Part shown: piece by piece, positions 47,796-57,288 of the stretch
Position numbering within the stretch: the stretch's first letter is position 1
How the letters are laid out: every line of letters starts with the position of its first letter
The notes under the pieces: generated by a model
What the model was told of the DNA's origin: nothing
What the model saw: only the letters and a program-made list of their open reading frames with translations
Databases searched by the model: none
Assembly (NCBI GenBank): GCA_003612515.1
Contig: RAZB01000004.1
Location: 124,001 to 188,000 of the forward strand
DNA: 64,000 nucleotides
DNA from: a bacterium D16-34
GTDB lineage: Bacteria > Actinomycetota > Coriobacteriia > Coriobacteriales > Eggerthellaceae
Direction: 5' to 3'
Program-made: the position numbers and the translations under genes

Positions 47796-50072
47796 TTAGG
47801 ACAAATACAATCGAAGTGTACGATGCAGCTCTTTAACATCAATGGGCTTGGTCATAAATCCTTCCATGCCAGCATCAAGTGCGCGAATTCTGTCATCGCT
47901 AAATGCGTTGGCTGTCATAGCCACAATAGGTGGCATACGCCGCTTGTCTTGTACTGCCAACTCGCAAATGGTTCGCGTTGCTTCTATGCCATCCATGCGA
48001 GGCATCTTCATATCCATAAAAACTAAATCGTAGTAACCATCAGGTGCCTGAGAAATCATTGCAACCGCCTCGGCTCCATCGCATGCCTCTTCAACTTCGG
48101 CGCCAGTCTGTCCAATGAGTTCGTGAGCAATCTCGCGGTTGAGCTCGTTGTCTTCCACCAGCAAGATACGACCAGACAGTTTTTCCTCAACTTCTTTTTT
48201 GTGTAAAGCTGCCTGAACAGCTTGCTCCACGCAACAGGCTTTAAGAACGTGACATAATCGAGATTTAAAGAGCGGTTTCGAAATAAATGCGGTTACACCT
48301 GCATCACGAGCCTCATCTTCAACCTCTGTCCAATCATAGGCAGTCAAAAGAACGATCGGCATAGCGTCGCCAACCTCTTCGCGAATACGCCTGATCGTTT
48401 CAATGCCGTCTACACCAGGCATCATCCAGTCCACAATAACAGCCTGATAATCATTTTTCGCAATATGCGCTTGCACCACAAGCGCCACCGCCTCAAGACC
48501 AGACGAAGCACCAGAGCCAACAACACCCACCTCTTTAAGAATGGCAGTGGTGTTTTCTAAAACGTCAGTGTCGTCATCTACGATAAGCACTTCAAGGCCG
48601 CGAAGTTCGGAGAAGTCCTCTTCGGCTTCGCTGGCCTCAACTGGCTTAAGTGGAATGGTCATCGTAAACGTTGAACCTTTGCCTTTTGTACTTTCGACCT
48701 CAATAGTGCCGCCCATCATCTCTACCACATTTTTCGTAATAGCCATGCCAAGGCCTGCGCCCTCGATTGAGTGATCAAAACCGCCCTCTTCGCGCTCAAA
48801 AGGATCGAAGATATGTTTGACGAACTCTTCGGTCATACCAACGCCATTGTCTTGCACAACAAAGCGATAATCGCGATATCCCACACGTCGCGAGGTATGC
48901 TCACTGAGCGAAAAACGCACGGTGCCGCCCTCGGGCGTATATTTCACAGCATTGCCCAGCAAATTGAGCAGCGCTTGGTTGATACGCATTGAGTCACCAA
49001 TAACAACCTCTTGCTCGATGTTGCCAATCACGATATCTAACATAAGCTGCTTTGCGCGTGTTTGCGGTTGCACAATCGTGACAACCTCATTAATCATATC
49101 GGGGAAATTGAAGCGCTCTTCGTTGAGCATAATTTTGCCGCGCTCGATTTTGCTCATGTCTAACACGTCATTGATTAGGCATAACAAATGCTTTGAAGAG
49201 GTTGTGATTCGATTCAAACATTCTTGTACACGCAACTTATCGTCGATATGGGAATTTGCGATGGTAGTAAGACCCACAATTGCATTCATAGGCGTGCGTA
49301 TATCGTGGCTCATGTTAGACAAGAATTGCGACTTTGCCGCACTTGCACTTTCCGCCAAGGCAAGCGCATCTTCAACCTTTTGCTGCATAATTTCTTGCTG
49401 CTGAATACGACGGCGAAGCATAAAGAGATAGACAATCAACGACACAAGCACAACGCCAAACAATACCGTAGCAAGCGTTATGGTAAGCGTTCCTCGTGCG
49501 GATCCATTGGCATAAAGCGCCTCAACAGAATCGCTTGATTCTTCCAAAATGATGATGTCACTTTGCAAAAGCTCCGCTATGAGTGGACGGATATCCTCGT
49601 TAACAAATGCTGCTATTTCAACATCGGTCACACTATCGTCTCTCGCCAACACGATAAGTTGCTCTTGCAGTGAGAGCAACTTATCGTATCCGGCTTGCAG
49701 ATTTGCTCCTTCGGTTCCGGTCACCATTTCGCTTTCTGCAAGCAGCGTGATATATCCATTGAGGTCTTCATCGATTTGCGCGTAGGAGCGCTCCATGCCA
49801 TTAATGGCTTCATCAGTGCGAACATAAAGCGATCGGTCTGCCAATGTCTGCAATTGAACTAAAAGTGTTTCAACGCGACCTGCTGCAACTGAAACCGGAT
49901 AAGCACCAGTGCGAATGGAATCAATTTGATTGGTAAGCGAAACAACGTTGTTGGTGATAACAACGTAAGAGGCAATGAGAAGCACAACTACAACGGCGGC
50001 AATAATGGCTGCCAAACGAGACGTCGCCCGAAACTGGTTTTTTATCTCTTCTGTTGAGTTCGATTCCACCAT
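47796..50072 (-). CDS. Hybrid sensor histidine kinase with two receiver domains
   Basis: 758 residues from the ATG at 50072, with AGGAG 7 nt upstream. Two membrane helices (about 18-40 and 205-228) enclose an extracytoplasmic helical sensor region of four-helix-bundle type. A coiled coil follows, then HisKA with QFLSNMSHDIRTPMNAIVGL (phosphorylated His) and a HATPase domain with LLNLLGNAVKYTPEGGTV, VQDNGVGMTEEFV and GAGLGMAITKNVVEMMGG. Receiver 1 (VLIVDDDTDVLENTT, VIVDWMMPGVDG) and receiver 2 (ILLVEDNELNREIAHELI, LVFMDMKMPRMDG) end the protein. No separate response regulator or Hpt gene is adjacent, so the output is unknown. Confidence 0.95.
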   Translation of the reverse strand: MVESNSTEEIKNQFRATSRLAAIIAAVVVVLLIASYVVITNNVVSLTNQIDSIRTGAYPVSVAAGRVETLLVQLQTLADRSLYVRTDEAINGMERSYAQIDEDLNGYITLLAESEMVTGTEGANLQAGYDKLLSLQEQLIVLARDDSVTDVEIAAFVNEDIRPLIAELLQSDIIILEESSDSVEALYANGSARGTLTITLATVLFGVVLVSLIVYLFMLRRRIQQQEIMQQKVEDALALAESASAAKSQFLSNMSHDIRTPMNAIVGLTTIANSHIDDKLRVQECLNRITTSSKHLLCLINDVLDMSKIERGKIMLNEERFNFPDMINEVVTIVQPQTRAKQLMLDIVIGNIEQEVVIGDSMRINQALLNLLGNAVKYTPEGGTVRFSLSEHTSRRVGYRDYRFVVQDNGVGMTEEFVKHIFDPFEREEGGFDHSIEGAGLGMAITKNVVEMMGGTIEVESTKGKGSTFTMTIPLKPVEASEAEEDFSELRGLEVLIVDDDTDVLENTTAILKEVGVVGSGASSGLEAVALVVQAHIAKNDYQAVIVDWMMPGVDGIETIRRIREEVGDAMPIVLLTAYDWTEVEDEARDAGVTAFISKPLFKSRLCHVLKACCVEQAVQAALHKKEVEEKLSGRILLVEDNELNREIAHELIGQTGAEVEEACDGAEAVAMISQAPDGYYDLVFMDMKMPRMDGIEATRTICELAVQDKRRMPPIVAMTANAFSDDRIRALDAGMEGFMTKPIDVKELHRTLRLYLS

Positions 50073-50241
50073 CACATTTCTCCTCAAACGAAATAAAGGT
50101 CTTTGCTCTCTCAACAAAGACCTTTACATTATCGTTCATCGAATGTCCCGATGATATCCTGTTTCCTATCGGTTAACCAAATGATGACTTGACCGGGAAT
50201 AAAAACTTAATCGGACACTGCTCTCAAAAAGCACGATGTTA

Positions 50242-51618
50242 TTACTGCTGACCATTTTGCGTGGTTGTCGGCTGCTCGCCATTGGCCTGGTCGCCATTCG
50301 GTTGCTCGCCATTGGGCTGTTCGCCCTCAGGTTGCTCGCCATTGGGCTGTTCGCCCTCAGGTTGCTCGCCATTGGCCTGTTCGCCATTAGGCTGGTCGCC
50401 TTCAGCTCCTAAAGCATTGTCGCCTTGCTCAGCGTCTGATTCGGTAGCACCTTCGCCTTCCGGGATAGTCTCAACACTCTCATCGAGCGTCTCGTCAATT
50501 ACGTCGCCGTCTTCAACGCCTGCGCCCTCAAGTGCAGCCTCGCTTTGATATTTGGACATATCAATGTTGTAAGGAACATCTCCAGGCATCGGGTTGATGT
50601 CAAGCGTTGCGGCTTCGGCGTACTCAGCAAACCAATCGCTGAAAGTCGTTGAAGCCATAGCGGAAGCCTGCGAACGGAACAGCTCTACAAAGTCAGCAGG
50701 CACCTGATCAAGAGAGGTATATCCATCTTCAGGAACCGAAAGCACCTCGGTGCATTTAATAATGCGAATGCCATCTTCGTCATATACCAGATCGCTTACT
50801 TGATCTAACTCAAGGTTCTCAAGAGCTGCATAATAGCTTGTCGGCAGCGCAACAAGGCTATCCCAGCCCATATCGCCCCCGTTTGCTTTGCTTGCCTCAT
50901 CAGTTGAATATTCGTTTACGGCATCTTCAAAAGTCAAATCACCTGAGTTAATGCGATCAAGCACCTCGCGAGCGGTCTGCTCGTCCTCAGCGCCGAAAAG
51001 AATCTGGCTTGATTTCTTAGAGCCATCTAATTGCGAAACATTTTCCTGAGCAAGAGCTAGCACCTGATCATCGGTAACCTCTTCGGTGTTTTCAGCAGCA
51101 ACTGCCTCGCTTAGCTTTTGCTCGAGTAGACGCGGCTCGATAACGGTATCACGATACTCTTCTTCAGTAAGACCAGAAGCATCTAAAGCCTGCTGCCACT
51201 GCTCATCGCCTTCAAACTGACCTTTTACGTCGTTGAGTTGCTCATCGATTTCGCTCTGCTCAACAGTCACGCCCTTTTCGTCAGCAGCAGCGCGAATCAT
51301 CAAGTCACGAGCATAATATTGGATGACATCATCACGAACTGTTTCAGGCGTGAAGCCATTTGCCGCCATCCACTCGCCCCAAGCGTCATCCTCACTCAAG
51401 TTGGTAGTCTCACGGAAGTTCTCAATGTATTCCGTGATAATCTTTTCGCCAATTTCAGTTGTATCTTCCCCAATAGTAAGCGTAGCGGCGACGCCTTGCG
51501 ACGTATCCGAAACACCCGTATTGGCAGAATTATCGCTAGCACATCCTGCAAGCGAGGCTCCAACTGCAACTGCTAGCGTTAAGGCGCCAGCAAGTTTAAT
51601 GCGATGCAAGCGTTTCAT
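50242..51618 (-). CDS. Lipoprotein peptidyl-prolyl isomerase (SurA/PrsA-like) with GEQP-repeat tail
   Basis: A 458-residue exported foldase. The lipoprotein signal peptide ends in SLAGCASD (lipidated Cys at 26). A SurA_N-like helical domain follows (about 50-175: GEKIITEYIENFRE, VTVEQSEIDEQLNDVKGQF). The parvulin domain (about 195-300) includes KKSSQILFGAEDEQTAREVLDRINSG, FEDAVNEYSTDEASKANGGDMGW and DGIRIIKCTEVL. The last ~60 residues are NGEQP/EGEQP pentapeptide repeats (DNA about 50265-50400). AAAGG precedes the ATG. It probably helps fold the secreted CAP and surface proteins. Confidence 0.9.
   Translation of the reverse strand: MKRLHRIKLAGALTLAVAVGASLAGCASDNSANTGVSDTSQGVAATLTIGEDTTEIGEKIITEYIENFRETTNLSEDDAWGEWMAANGFTPETVRDDVIQYYARDLMIRAAADEKGVTVEQSEIDEQLNDVKGQFEGDEQWQQALDASGLTEEEYRDTVIEPRLLEQKLSEAVAAENTEEVTDDQVLALAQENVSQLDGSKKSSQILFGAEDEQTAREVLDRINSGDLTFEDAVNEYSTDEASKANGGDMGWDSLVALPTSYYAALENLELDQVSDLVYDEDGIRIIKCTEVLSVPEDGYTSLDQVPADFVELFRSQASAMASTTFSDWFAEYAEAATLDINPMPGDVPYNIDMSKYQSEAALEGAGVEDGDVIDETLDESVETIPEGEGATESDAEQGDNALGAEGDQPNGEQANGEQPEGEQPNGEQPEGEQPNGEQPNGDQANGEQPTTTQNGQQ
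50265..50405 (-). repeat. 15-bp tandem repeat encoding NGEQP/EGEQP
   Basis: About nine near-identical 15-bp units at the 3' end of the lipoprotein foldase gene, prone to copy-number change. They encode a hydrophilic, probably unstructured tail. Confidence 0.85.
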
Positions 51619-51882
51619 GTAACACCTTTCAATTAACGTATGTCTTACGTGTGCATCTATGATGGTTAGTAAGACCCTTTGTTTTGGGATGAGCGTTTAC
51701 ATACTGCTAAAAGCTACTAGTCTCCCCCTTGTAATTTACCGGGTGTAATTGTGCGCGTTGGTATGAAACCTTGACAAGGCTTACACGTAAAACGCCACAA
51801 AATATCAATATGCTACATATTTTGGAACAAATGGTTTAACTCGTATTTTAAATTTAGCTATACCATTTTTGGTACACGGCGG

Positions 51883-54036
51883 CTACGATCGCCGGGCGCT
51901 TCCATATGCAGCATGCTTGCGGTTGCCAAAGGCGCTCCCCTTGCGAGCGGTTTTTTTGAGGTCTTTCAGCACGTCTTCTTCAGATGAGCCTTCTACTGAC
52001 GCTCGCAAAGTAACTACCTGGTCACGCAGACGTGCAGCCTCTTCAAAGTTCATATTTTGCGATGCTGATGCCATCTCATCTTCCATGGAAGAAATGATCC
52101 TGAGAACCTCTTCGCGAGAAAGTTCCGCGAGCTCTTTATTAACTTGCTCAGCAGTCGTATTGCCTATCTCGTCAGTCACATAACTCATGATGTCATTAAT
52201 TGCTTTGCGAATGGTTTGAGGCTCTATGCCATGCTCTTGGTTATAGGCCATCTGAATTTCGCGACGACGTTTGGTTTCTTCGATAGCGCGCTTCATGGAA
52301 TCAGTCACTTTGTCTGCATACATGATGACCTGGCCAGATACATTGCGCGCGGCACGACCGATCGTTTGAATGAGCGAACGATGGTTGCGAAGAAAACCTT
52401 CTTTGTCAGCATCGAGGATTGCCACCAAAGAAACCTCAGGCAAATCCAAGCCTTCTCGCAACAAGTTAATGCCAACTAAAACATCAAACTCACCGCGACG
52501 AAGGTCACGCAGAATATCAACACGATCAAGCGTGGCGATATCTGAATGCATATATCGCGCTTTAACTCCCTGGTCAAGCAGATGATCGGTCAAATCTTCC
52601 GCCATCTTTTTTGTGAGCGTTGTAATGAGCACGCGCTCATTTTTTTCAACGCGATCTTTCGCTTCGTCGATAATGTCATCAATCTGACTTGCGCTTGGAC
52701 GCACCACTATTTCTGGATCAAGCAACCCCGTTGGGCGAATAATCTGCTCAACTTGGTTTTGACTTACCTTCTCTTCGTAGTCACCTGGCGTTGCGGACAC
52801 ATAAACAAATTGCGGAACACGTTCTTCAAATTCATCGAAGCGAAGCGGGCGATTATCTAAGCAACTTGGCAGACGAAAACCGTGCTCAGCAAGGGTAATC
52901 TTGCGTGAGCGATCCCCTTCATGCATGCCGCGAATTTGCGGAACAGTAACGTGGCTCTCGTCAATAATGCACAAGAAGTCTTTCGGGAAATAATCAATGA
53001 GCGTATACGGCGGTTCTCCTGGCGCGCGACCATCGAGGTGGCGCGAATAATTCTCAATGCCCGAACAAAAGCCCATAGTTTCAAGCATTTCCAGATCATA
53101 GGCTACACGCATTTCAAGACGTTGCGCCTCTAGGAGCTTGCCTTCCTCTTTAAACTGTTCAAGACGCTGACGGAGTTCCTCTCGGATGGTGGTTAGGGCA
53201 TGATCCATCTTAGGACGCGCCGTGACATAGTGCGACGCAGGCCAGATAGGAAGTGCTTCATAGTCGTTAAGCACCTCTCCTGTTACCTGATCAATCTCAG
53301 AAATGCGCTCAATTTCATCTCCCCAAAACTCAATGCGAATAGGATGGTCAGCATAAGGAGGGAAAACATCAAGTGCATCACCGCGAACACGAAACGTACC
53401 GCGTTTGAGTTCGTAGTCATTGCGATCATATTGAATGTCAATCAGGTCATAAATGACTCGATCTCTGTCCATCTCTTTTTGCTTGTCAACAAATACCGCC
53501 ATTCCCGCATAGTCCATCGGGCTGCCGATGCCATAAATGCAAGACACCGAAGCTACAACAATGCAATCTCTCCGCGAAAGCAGCGCACTCGTTGCGGCAT
53601 GGCGAAGTTTTTCAACCTCTTCGTTGATGGAAGCATCTTTTTCGATAAACGTATCAGAGGCAGGCACATATGCTTCTGGCTGATAGTAGTCATAGTACGA
53701 TACAAAATATACGACCGAGTTTTCTGGGAAAAACTCCTTGAGCTCAGCAGCCAACTGGGCTGCAAGCGTTTTATTTGGCGCCATGACCAACGTTGGTTTT
53801 TGCACCGCTTCAATTGTTTTGGCCATGGTAAAGGTCTTGCCAGAGCCCGTAACACCCAAAAGCGTCTGATAACGAAGACCCTCTTCAATACCTTGCGCCA
53901 ACGCTTCAATAGCTTGAGGCTGATCACCAGAAGGCTCAAACGGAGATACTACTTTAAATGGCGTAGAGGCAAGCCTTACCTCAGGCAGCTTGCCTTCCAT
54001 CTCAATACCTTCAATATTTGAAAGATGCGAAGACAC
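51883..54036 (-). CDS. uvrB: Excinuclease ABC subunit B
   Basis: About 717 residues from a GTG at 54036 with AAGGA 5 nt upstream; an ATG at 54000 with AAGG 7 nt upstream is an alternative. The upstream ATG at 54102 lies in the promoter and is excluded. It shows [34 protein letters not shown] (Walker A), [12 protein letters not shown] (beta-hairpin), [17 protein letters not shown] (motif II), [39 protein letters not shown] and a C-terminal UVR motif. UvrB loads onto damaged DNA in nucleotide excision repair. A LexA box overlaps its promoter. Confidence 0.97.
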   Translation of the reverse strand: MSSHLSNIEGIEMEGKLPEVRLASTPFKVVSPFEPSGDQPQAIEALAQGIEEGLRYQTLLGVTGSGKTFTMAKTIEAVQKPTLVMAPNKTLAAQLAAELKEFFPENSVVYFVSYYDYYQPEAYVPASDTFIEKDASINEEVEKLRHAATSALLSRRDCIVVASVSCIYGIGSPMDYAGMAVFVDKQKEMDRDRVIYDLIDIQYDRNDYELKRGTFRVRGDALDVFPPYADHPIRIEFWGDEIERISEIDQVTGEVLNDYEALPIWPASHYVTARPKMDHALTTIREELRQRLEQFKEEGKLLEAQRLEMRVAYDLEMLETMGFCSGIENYSRHLDGRAPGEPPYTLIDYFPKDFLCIIDESHVTVPQIRGMHEGDRSRKITLAEHGFRLPSCLDNRPLRFDEFEERVPQFVYVSATPGDYEEKVSQNQVEQIIRPTGLLDPEIVVRPSASQIDDIIDEAKDRVEKNERVLITTLTKKMAEDLTDHLLDQGVKARYMHSDIATLDRVDILRDLRRGEFDVLVGINLLREGLDLPEVSLVAILDADKEGFLRNHRSLIQTIGRAARNVSGQVIMYADKVTDSMKRAIEETKRRREIQMAYNQEHGIEPQTIRKAINDIMSYVTDEIGNTTAEQVNKELAELSREEVLRIISSMEDEMASASQNMNFEEAARLRDQVVTLRASVEGSSEEDVLKDLKKTARKGSAFGNRKHAAYGSARRS

Positions 54037-54070
54037 CGTGATCCTTTCAACAACAAATTTGCAGACCTGT

Positions 54071-54109
54071 AGTGTACCACGCAACCTCAAGAATATGAAC
54101 ATATGTTCG
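54071..54109 (-). promoter_or_regulatory. uvrB promoter overlapped by a LexA (SOS) box
   Basis: On the minus strand CGAACATATGTTCA (54096-54109) fits the Gram-positive LexA consensus CGAAC-N4-GTTCG at all but the last base. It overlaps the -35 hexamer TTCATA (54094-54099), which is 17 bp from TACACT (54071-54076). A bound repressor would occlude RNA polymerase. Confidence 0.85.
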
Positions 54110-54286
54110 TATGAGTTTCACACCGCTGACACTAATTCGTAACGGATAAGTCTTTGGCGACTACTGCTTAATGCTAAACTCACGGCAAAGACACCAACCT
54201 ATTTGGTTGACTCAACATGATTGTCATACCCGGAGATGTCATACAAAGCGCATGTGCACATTTTGCAAGTGAGAGGATAAACACAG

Positions 54287-55360
54287 ATGACAACCCTTAG
54301 GCAAAACGCTTTAGGCATAGGCGTTTGCGCACTTATTGCACTTCCCTGTTGGTTTTTAGGCGAAGCAATTCCGGTGGTTGGCGGGCCGGTGTTCGCCATC
54401 TTGCTCGGCATGATTATTGCATTGTTTTGGAAACAATCTGTTCGTGGCCGCATCCAAACCGGCATCGGATTTACCGCTAAAAAGATTCTTCAGTGCGCAG
54501 TAGTCTTGCTGGGTTTTGGTCTCAATCTCACCCAAATTGCTCGCGTGGGTGCCGAATCGCTGCCCATCATCTTAACAACCATTTCAACAGCGCTTATCGT
54601 GGCATATGTTTTGCACAAGCTACTTCACATGGATTCAGCAATTTCCACGCTCATTGGTGTGGGATCTTCTATCTGCGGCGGCTCTGCCATTGCGGCAACA
54701 GCGCCAGTCATTGCCGCAAAAGACGAAGAGGTCGCCCAATCTATTTCGGTTATTTTTCTCTTTAATGTGTTGGCGGCGCTCATTTTTCCCACCCTTGGCA
54801 ATCTTTTAGGCATGTCAAACGAAGGCTTTGGCCTGTTTGCAGGCACAGCGGTCAACGACACCTCATCGGTAACCGCAGCTGCAGCCGCATGGGATGGCAT
54901 GCATCCAGGATCAAACGCGCTTGATGATGCAACGATTGTCAAATTAACACGCACGCTTGCCATCATCCCGATCACGCTGGTTTTAAGCATACTCATAGCG
55001 CGACGCGATAATGCGAGATTCGCCGCCGAAGCCGCATTAAACCACAGCGCGCCTCACCACGAAAACCCCTGTGAAAAATTCAGCCTTAAACGTGCGTTTC
55101 CCCTGTTTATCCTTTTCTTCATTTTGGCTTCGGTTATAACTTCGCTCTGCATCGCGCTCGGAGCTGACACATCGTGGTTTGCGCCTTTTAAAACGCTTTC
55201 AAAGTTTTTTATTATCATGGCAATGGCAGCTATTGGCCTGAACACCGACCTTGTCAAACTCGTTAAATCAGGTGCCAAGCCTATCCTTTTAGGCTTTTGT
55301 TGCTGGGTTGCTATTGCGGCCGCAAGCCTATGTATGCAATCTGCGCTCGGTCTCTGGTAG
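54287..55360 (+). CDS. YeiH/UPF0324-family integral membrane protein
   Basis: 357 residues with about ten membrane segments. Family signature stretches are [74 protein letters not shown] and [22 protein letters not shown]0324 members are putative anion or sulfur-compound transporters; the substrate is not established. GAGG lies about 10 nt before the ATG. It is divergent from uvrB and converges with coaE with 1 bp between stop codons. Confidence 0.93.
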   Translation: MTTLRQNALGIGVCALIALPCWFLGEAIPVVGGPVFAILLGMIIALFWKQSVRGRIQTGIGFTAKKILQCAVVLLGFGLNLTQIARVGAESLPIILTTISTALIVAYVLHKLLHMDSAISTLIGVGSSICGGSAIAATAPVIAAKDEEVAQSISVIFLFNVLAALIFPTLGNLLGMSNEGFGLFAGTAVNDTSSVTAAAAAWDGMHPGSNALDDATIVKLTRTLAIIPITLVLSILIARRDNARFAAEAALNHSAPHHENPCEKFSLKRAFPLFILFFILASVITSLCIALGADTSWFAPFKTLSKFFIIMAMAAIGLNTDLVKLVKSGAKPILLGFCCWVAIAAASLCMQSALGLW

Positions 55361-55361
55361 A

Positions 55362-55961
55362 TTACAAGGACTTTTTGTAATCCTCCCACCACACCAATAC
55401 TTCATTGCGAAGCTCTTCGGGCGTGCCATCGTTGTTAAAGACCACGTCAGCTGCCTCAATGCGATCAGCATCGGTAATCTGCTGAGCAATGCGGCGACGC
55501 ACATCAGCTTCATTCCAGCCAGCTTTTACCGCACGCTCAATGCGCATATCAAGCGGTGCCAAAACAGCAATGACCGCATCAGCATCATAAGCAAGCGAGC
55601 TTTGTCTATTCTTAAATACCGAGTACTCAACAACAACCGCATCGTTACCCTGGCTGACAAGCTCGTCAATCTGATCCATATAGGCCTCTTCAATGCGCGG
55701 CAAGGTAATGCGGTTGAGCTTGCGCGTCTCAGAGGGGTTTACGAAAGCCTTTTCGGCCAACCGAGCGCGCACGATTTCGCCATTTGCATCTAAAATATCT
55801 TCTCCGAAGGTTTCAACCAGTTCAGCTTTAACCGTATCCCACGTCAAAACATCATGACCGACTTTATCTAAGTCAATGTAGGGCACCCCTTGGTCTACTA
55901 AGGCCTTGCGCGCAGTTGATTTGCCTGCACCCATTCCTCCAATGATAAAGAGCTTCTTCAT
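55362..55961 (-). CDS. coaE: Dephospho-CoA kinase
   Basis: A 199-residue cytoplasmic kinase performing the last step of coenzyme A synthesis. LFIIGGMGAGKSTARKAL is the P-loop. PYIDLDKVGHDVL carries the catalytic Asp region, and VVEYSVFKN replaces the usual VPLLFE segment. RIERAVKAGWNEADVRRRIAQQ is the lid Arg region, followed by AADVVFNNDGTPEEL. Its start overlaps the mnmA stop by 4 bp (ATGA). Confidence 0.92.
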   Translation of the reverse strand: MKKLFIIGGMGAGKSTARKALVDQGVPYIDLDKVGHDVLTWDTVKAELVETFGEDILDANGEIVRARLAEKAFVNPSETRKLNRITLPRIEEAYMDQIDELVSQGNDAVVVEYSVFKNRQSSLAYDADAVIAVLAPLDMRIERAVKAGWNEADVRRRIAQQITDADRIEAADVVFNNDGTPEELRNEVLVWWEDYKKSL

Positions 55962-57028
55962 ACCAGTTCCACCTCCAAGATCATGCCAGCGCCAAGCACT
56001 GTATCTCCGCTATAGAGCACAGCGAATTGCCCAGACGACGTAGCCGCTTCAGGGCTTGCCAATACAATGTGCACACCTTCTCCCGCTGTGTTAGGTTCTA
56101 TGATACACGGTGCAAGCTGGCTTCTATAGCGAAGTTTCACCTGAGCTTCACACGGCTTATCCAATCGGTCAACAAGCTGATAATTCATCTGCCCGCACAC
56201 AACCCCGCTCACTCGTGCGTCTTCGGCAAACCCCACCACCAGTTCGGCAGTCTCCATGCGCTTTTCAATGACATAGTAAGGTTTCGGAGCCGCCACCCCA
56301 ATACCTTTGCGCTGCCCCACGGTAAACCGCTCTAGACCATCATGATGCCCAACCACATCACCATCGACCGTCACAATGTCACCCGGCGTACACATCACAC
56401 CACGCTCGGCTAGAAACGAGCGGTAATCGCCGTCGATAAAACAAATATCTTGGCTTTCTTGCTTATGTGCAACAGGCAAATCGAGATCCTCAGCAATGAG
56501 ACGCACGTCTGTTTTTGTCATACCGCCCAAAGGAAGCAGCAATCGCTCAAGCTGATCCTGACGAAGCATAGCCAGCATATAGCTTTGGTCTTTTCGCTGA
56601 TCAAGGGCTGTTTTTATGGCAAACCTGCCCGTGTCAATCATCTGCGCCACACGCGCGTAATGTCCCGTCGCAACAAATTCGCAATTCAGCTCATCTGCCG
56701 CCGCAATAAGCGAAGGGATCTTGCAAGTCGCGTTACAACCAACACACGGACTCGGCGTGAGCCCTTCGGCGTATTGGTCAACAAACTTTGTCACCACGCA
56801 TTGCTCAAACTCATCAACACAAAGCGCAACCCTGTGCTCAATACCTAAGCGCGCGCATACCGCTTGCGCATCTGCCTCAGCACTTTTTGTTGCCTCACCC
56901 TCGCGAAAACGACAGGTGACGCCAACCACCTCATATCCAGCGCGCATGAGAATAACGGCTGCCACCGCACTATCGACACCGCCGCTCATTCCAAGTGCTA
57001 CGCGTTTTGCAGCCTCAGTGCTTGCCAT
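55958..57028 (-). CDS. mnmA: tRNA-specific 2-thiouridylase
   Basis: About 356 residues from the ATG at 57028; an open frame continues to 57103 but gives an atypical basic leader, and the ribosome-binding site is weak for both. MnmA thiolates U34 of tRNA-Lys, -Glu and -Gln using ATP and a persulfide carrier. RVALGMSGGVDSAVAAVIL is the PP-loop. TPSPCVGCNATCKI holds the first catalytic Cys, FVATGHYAR the core, KDQSYMLAMLRQDQL follows, and HKQESQDICFID has the second catalytic Cys. It is translationally coupled to coaE. Confidence 0.95.
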   Translation of the reverse strand: MASTEAAKRVALGMSGGVDSAVAAVILMRAGYEVVGVTCRFREGEATKSAEADAQAVCARLGIEHRVALCVDEFEQCVVTKFVDQYAEGLTPSPCVGCNATCKIPSLIAAADELNCEFVATGHYARVAQMIDTGRFAIKTALDQRKDQSYMLAMLRQDQLERLLLPLGGMTKTDVRLIAEDLDLPVAHKQESQDICFIDGDYRSFLAERGVMCTPGDIVTVDGDVVGHHDGLERFTVGQRKGIGVAAPKPYYVIEKRMETAELVVGFAEDARVSGVVCGQMNYQLVDRLDKPCEAQVKLRYRSQLAPCIIEPNTAGEGVHIVLASPEAATSSGQFAVLYSGDTVLGAGMILEVELV

Positions 57029-57106
57029 AAATTTTCGCCACCAATCTTGCCTGTTTCCTCGTCGCACACAGCATTTTGATTCGCCCCGCAAAATCTGCGC
57101 CAATAT

Positions 57107-57157
57107 CGTGTGCGTAAATCTTTTATATCCGCATATAAAAGTAACCTATTGCACACG
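57107..57157. repeat. Nested inverted repeat in the mnmA/oatA divergent region
   Basis: An outer perfect 7-bp pair, CGTGTGC/GCACACG (57107-57113 and 57151-57157), encloses an inner perfect 8-bp pair, TTTTATAT/ATATAAAA (57121-57128 and 57133-57140), around CCGC. It lies between divergent starts. It could be an operator for mnmA, for the acyltransferase, or for both. Confidence 0.5.
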
Positions 57158-57193
57158 AACAGCTTTGCTTGTCGTTTAGTTTGCTACATTCGC

Positions 57194-57202
57194 TGTTATA
57201 CT
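57194..57202 (+). promoter_or_regulatory. Putative extended -10 promoter of the OatA-like gene
   Basis: TGTTATACT fits the TGn-TATAAT extended -10 pattern, about 85 bp upstream of the start codon. No good -35 box is seen. Confidence 0.45.
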
Positions 57203-57288
57203 AACAATACTGCGCCCTTTTAGTGCAGTATCGATCCAATTGTTTACATATTAGTTAGTCAGCATCGCAGATTGGGGGAACATTAACA

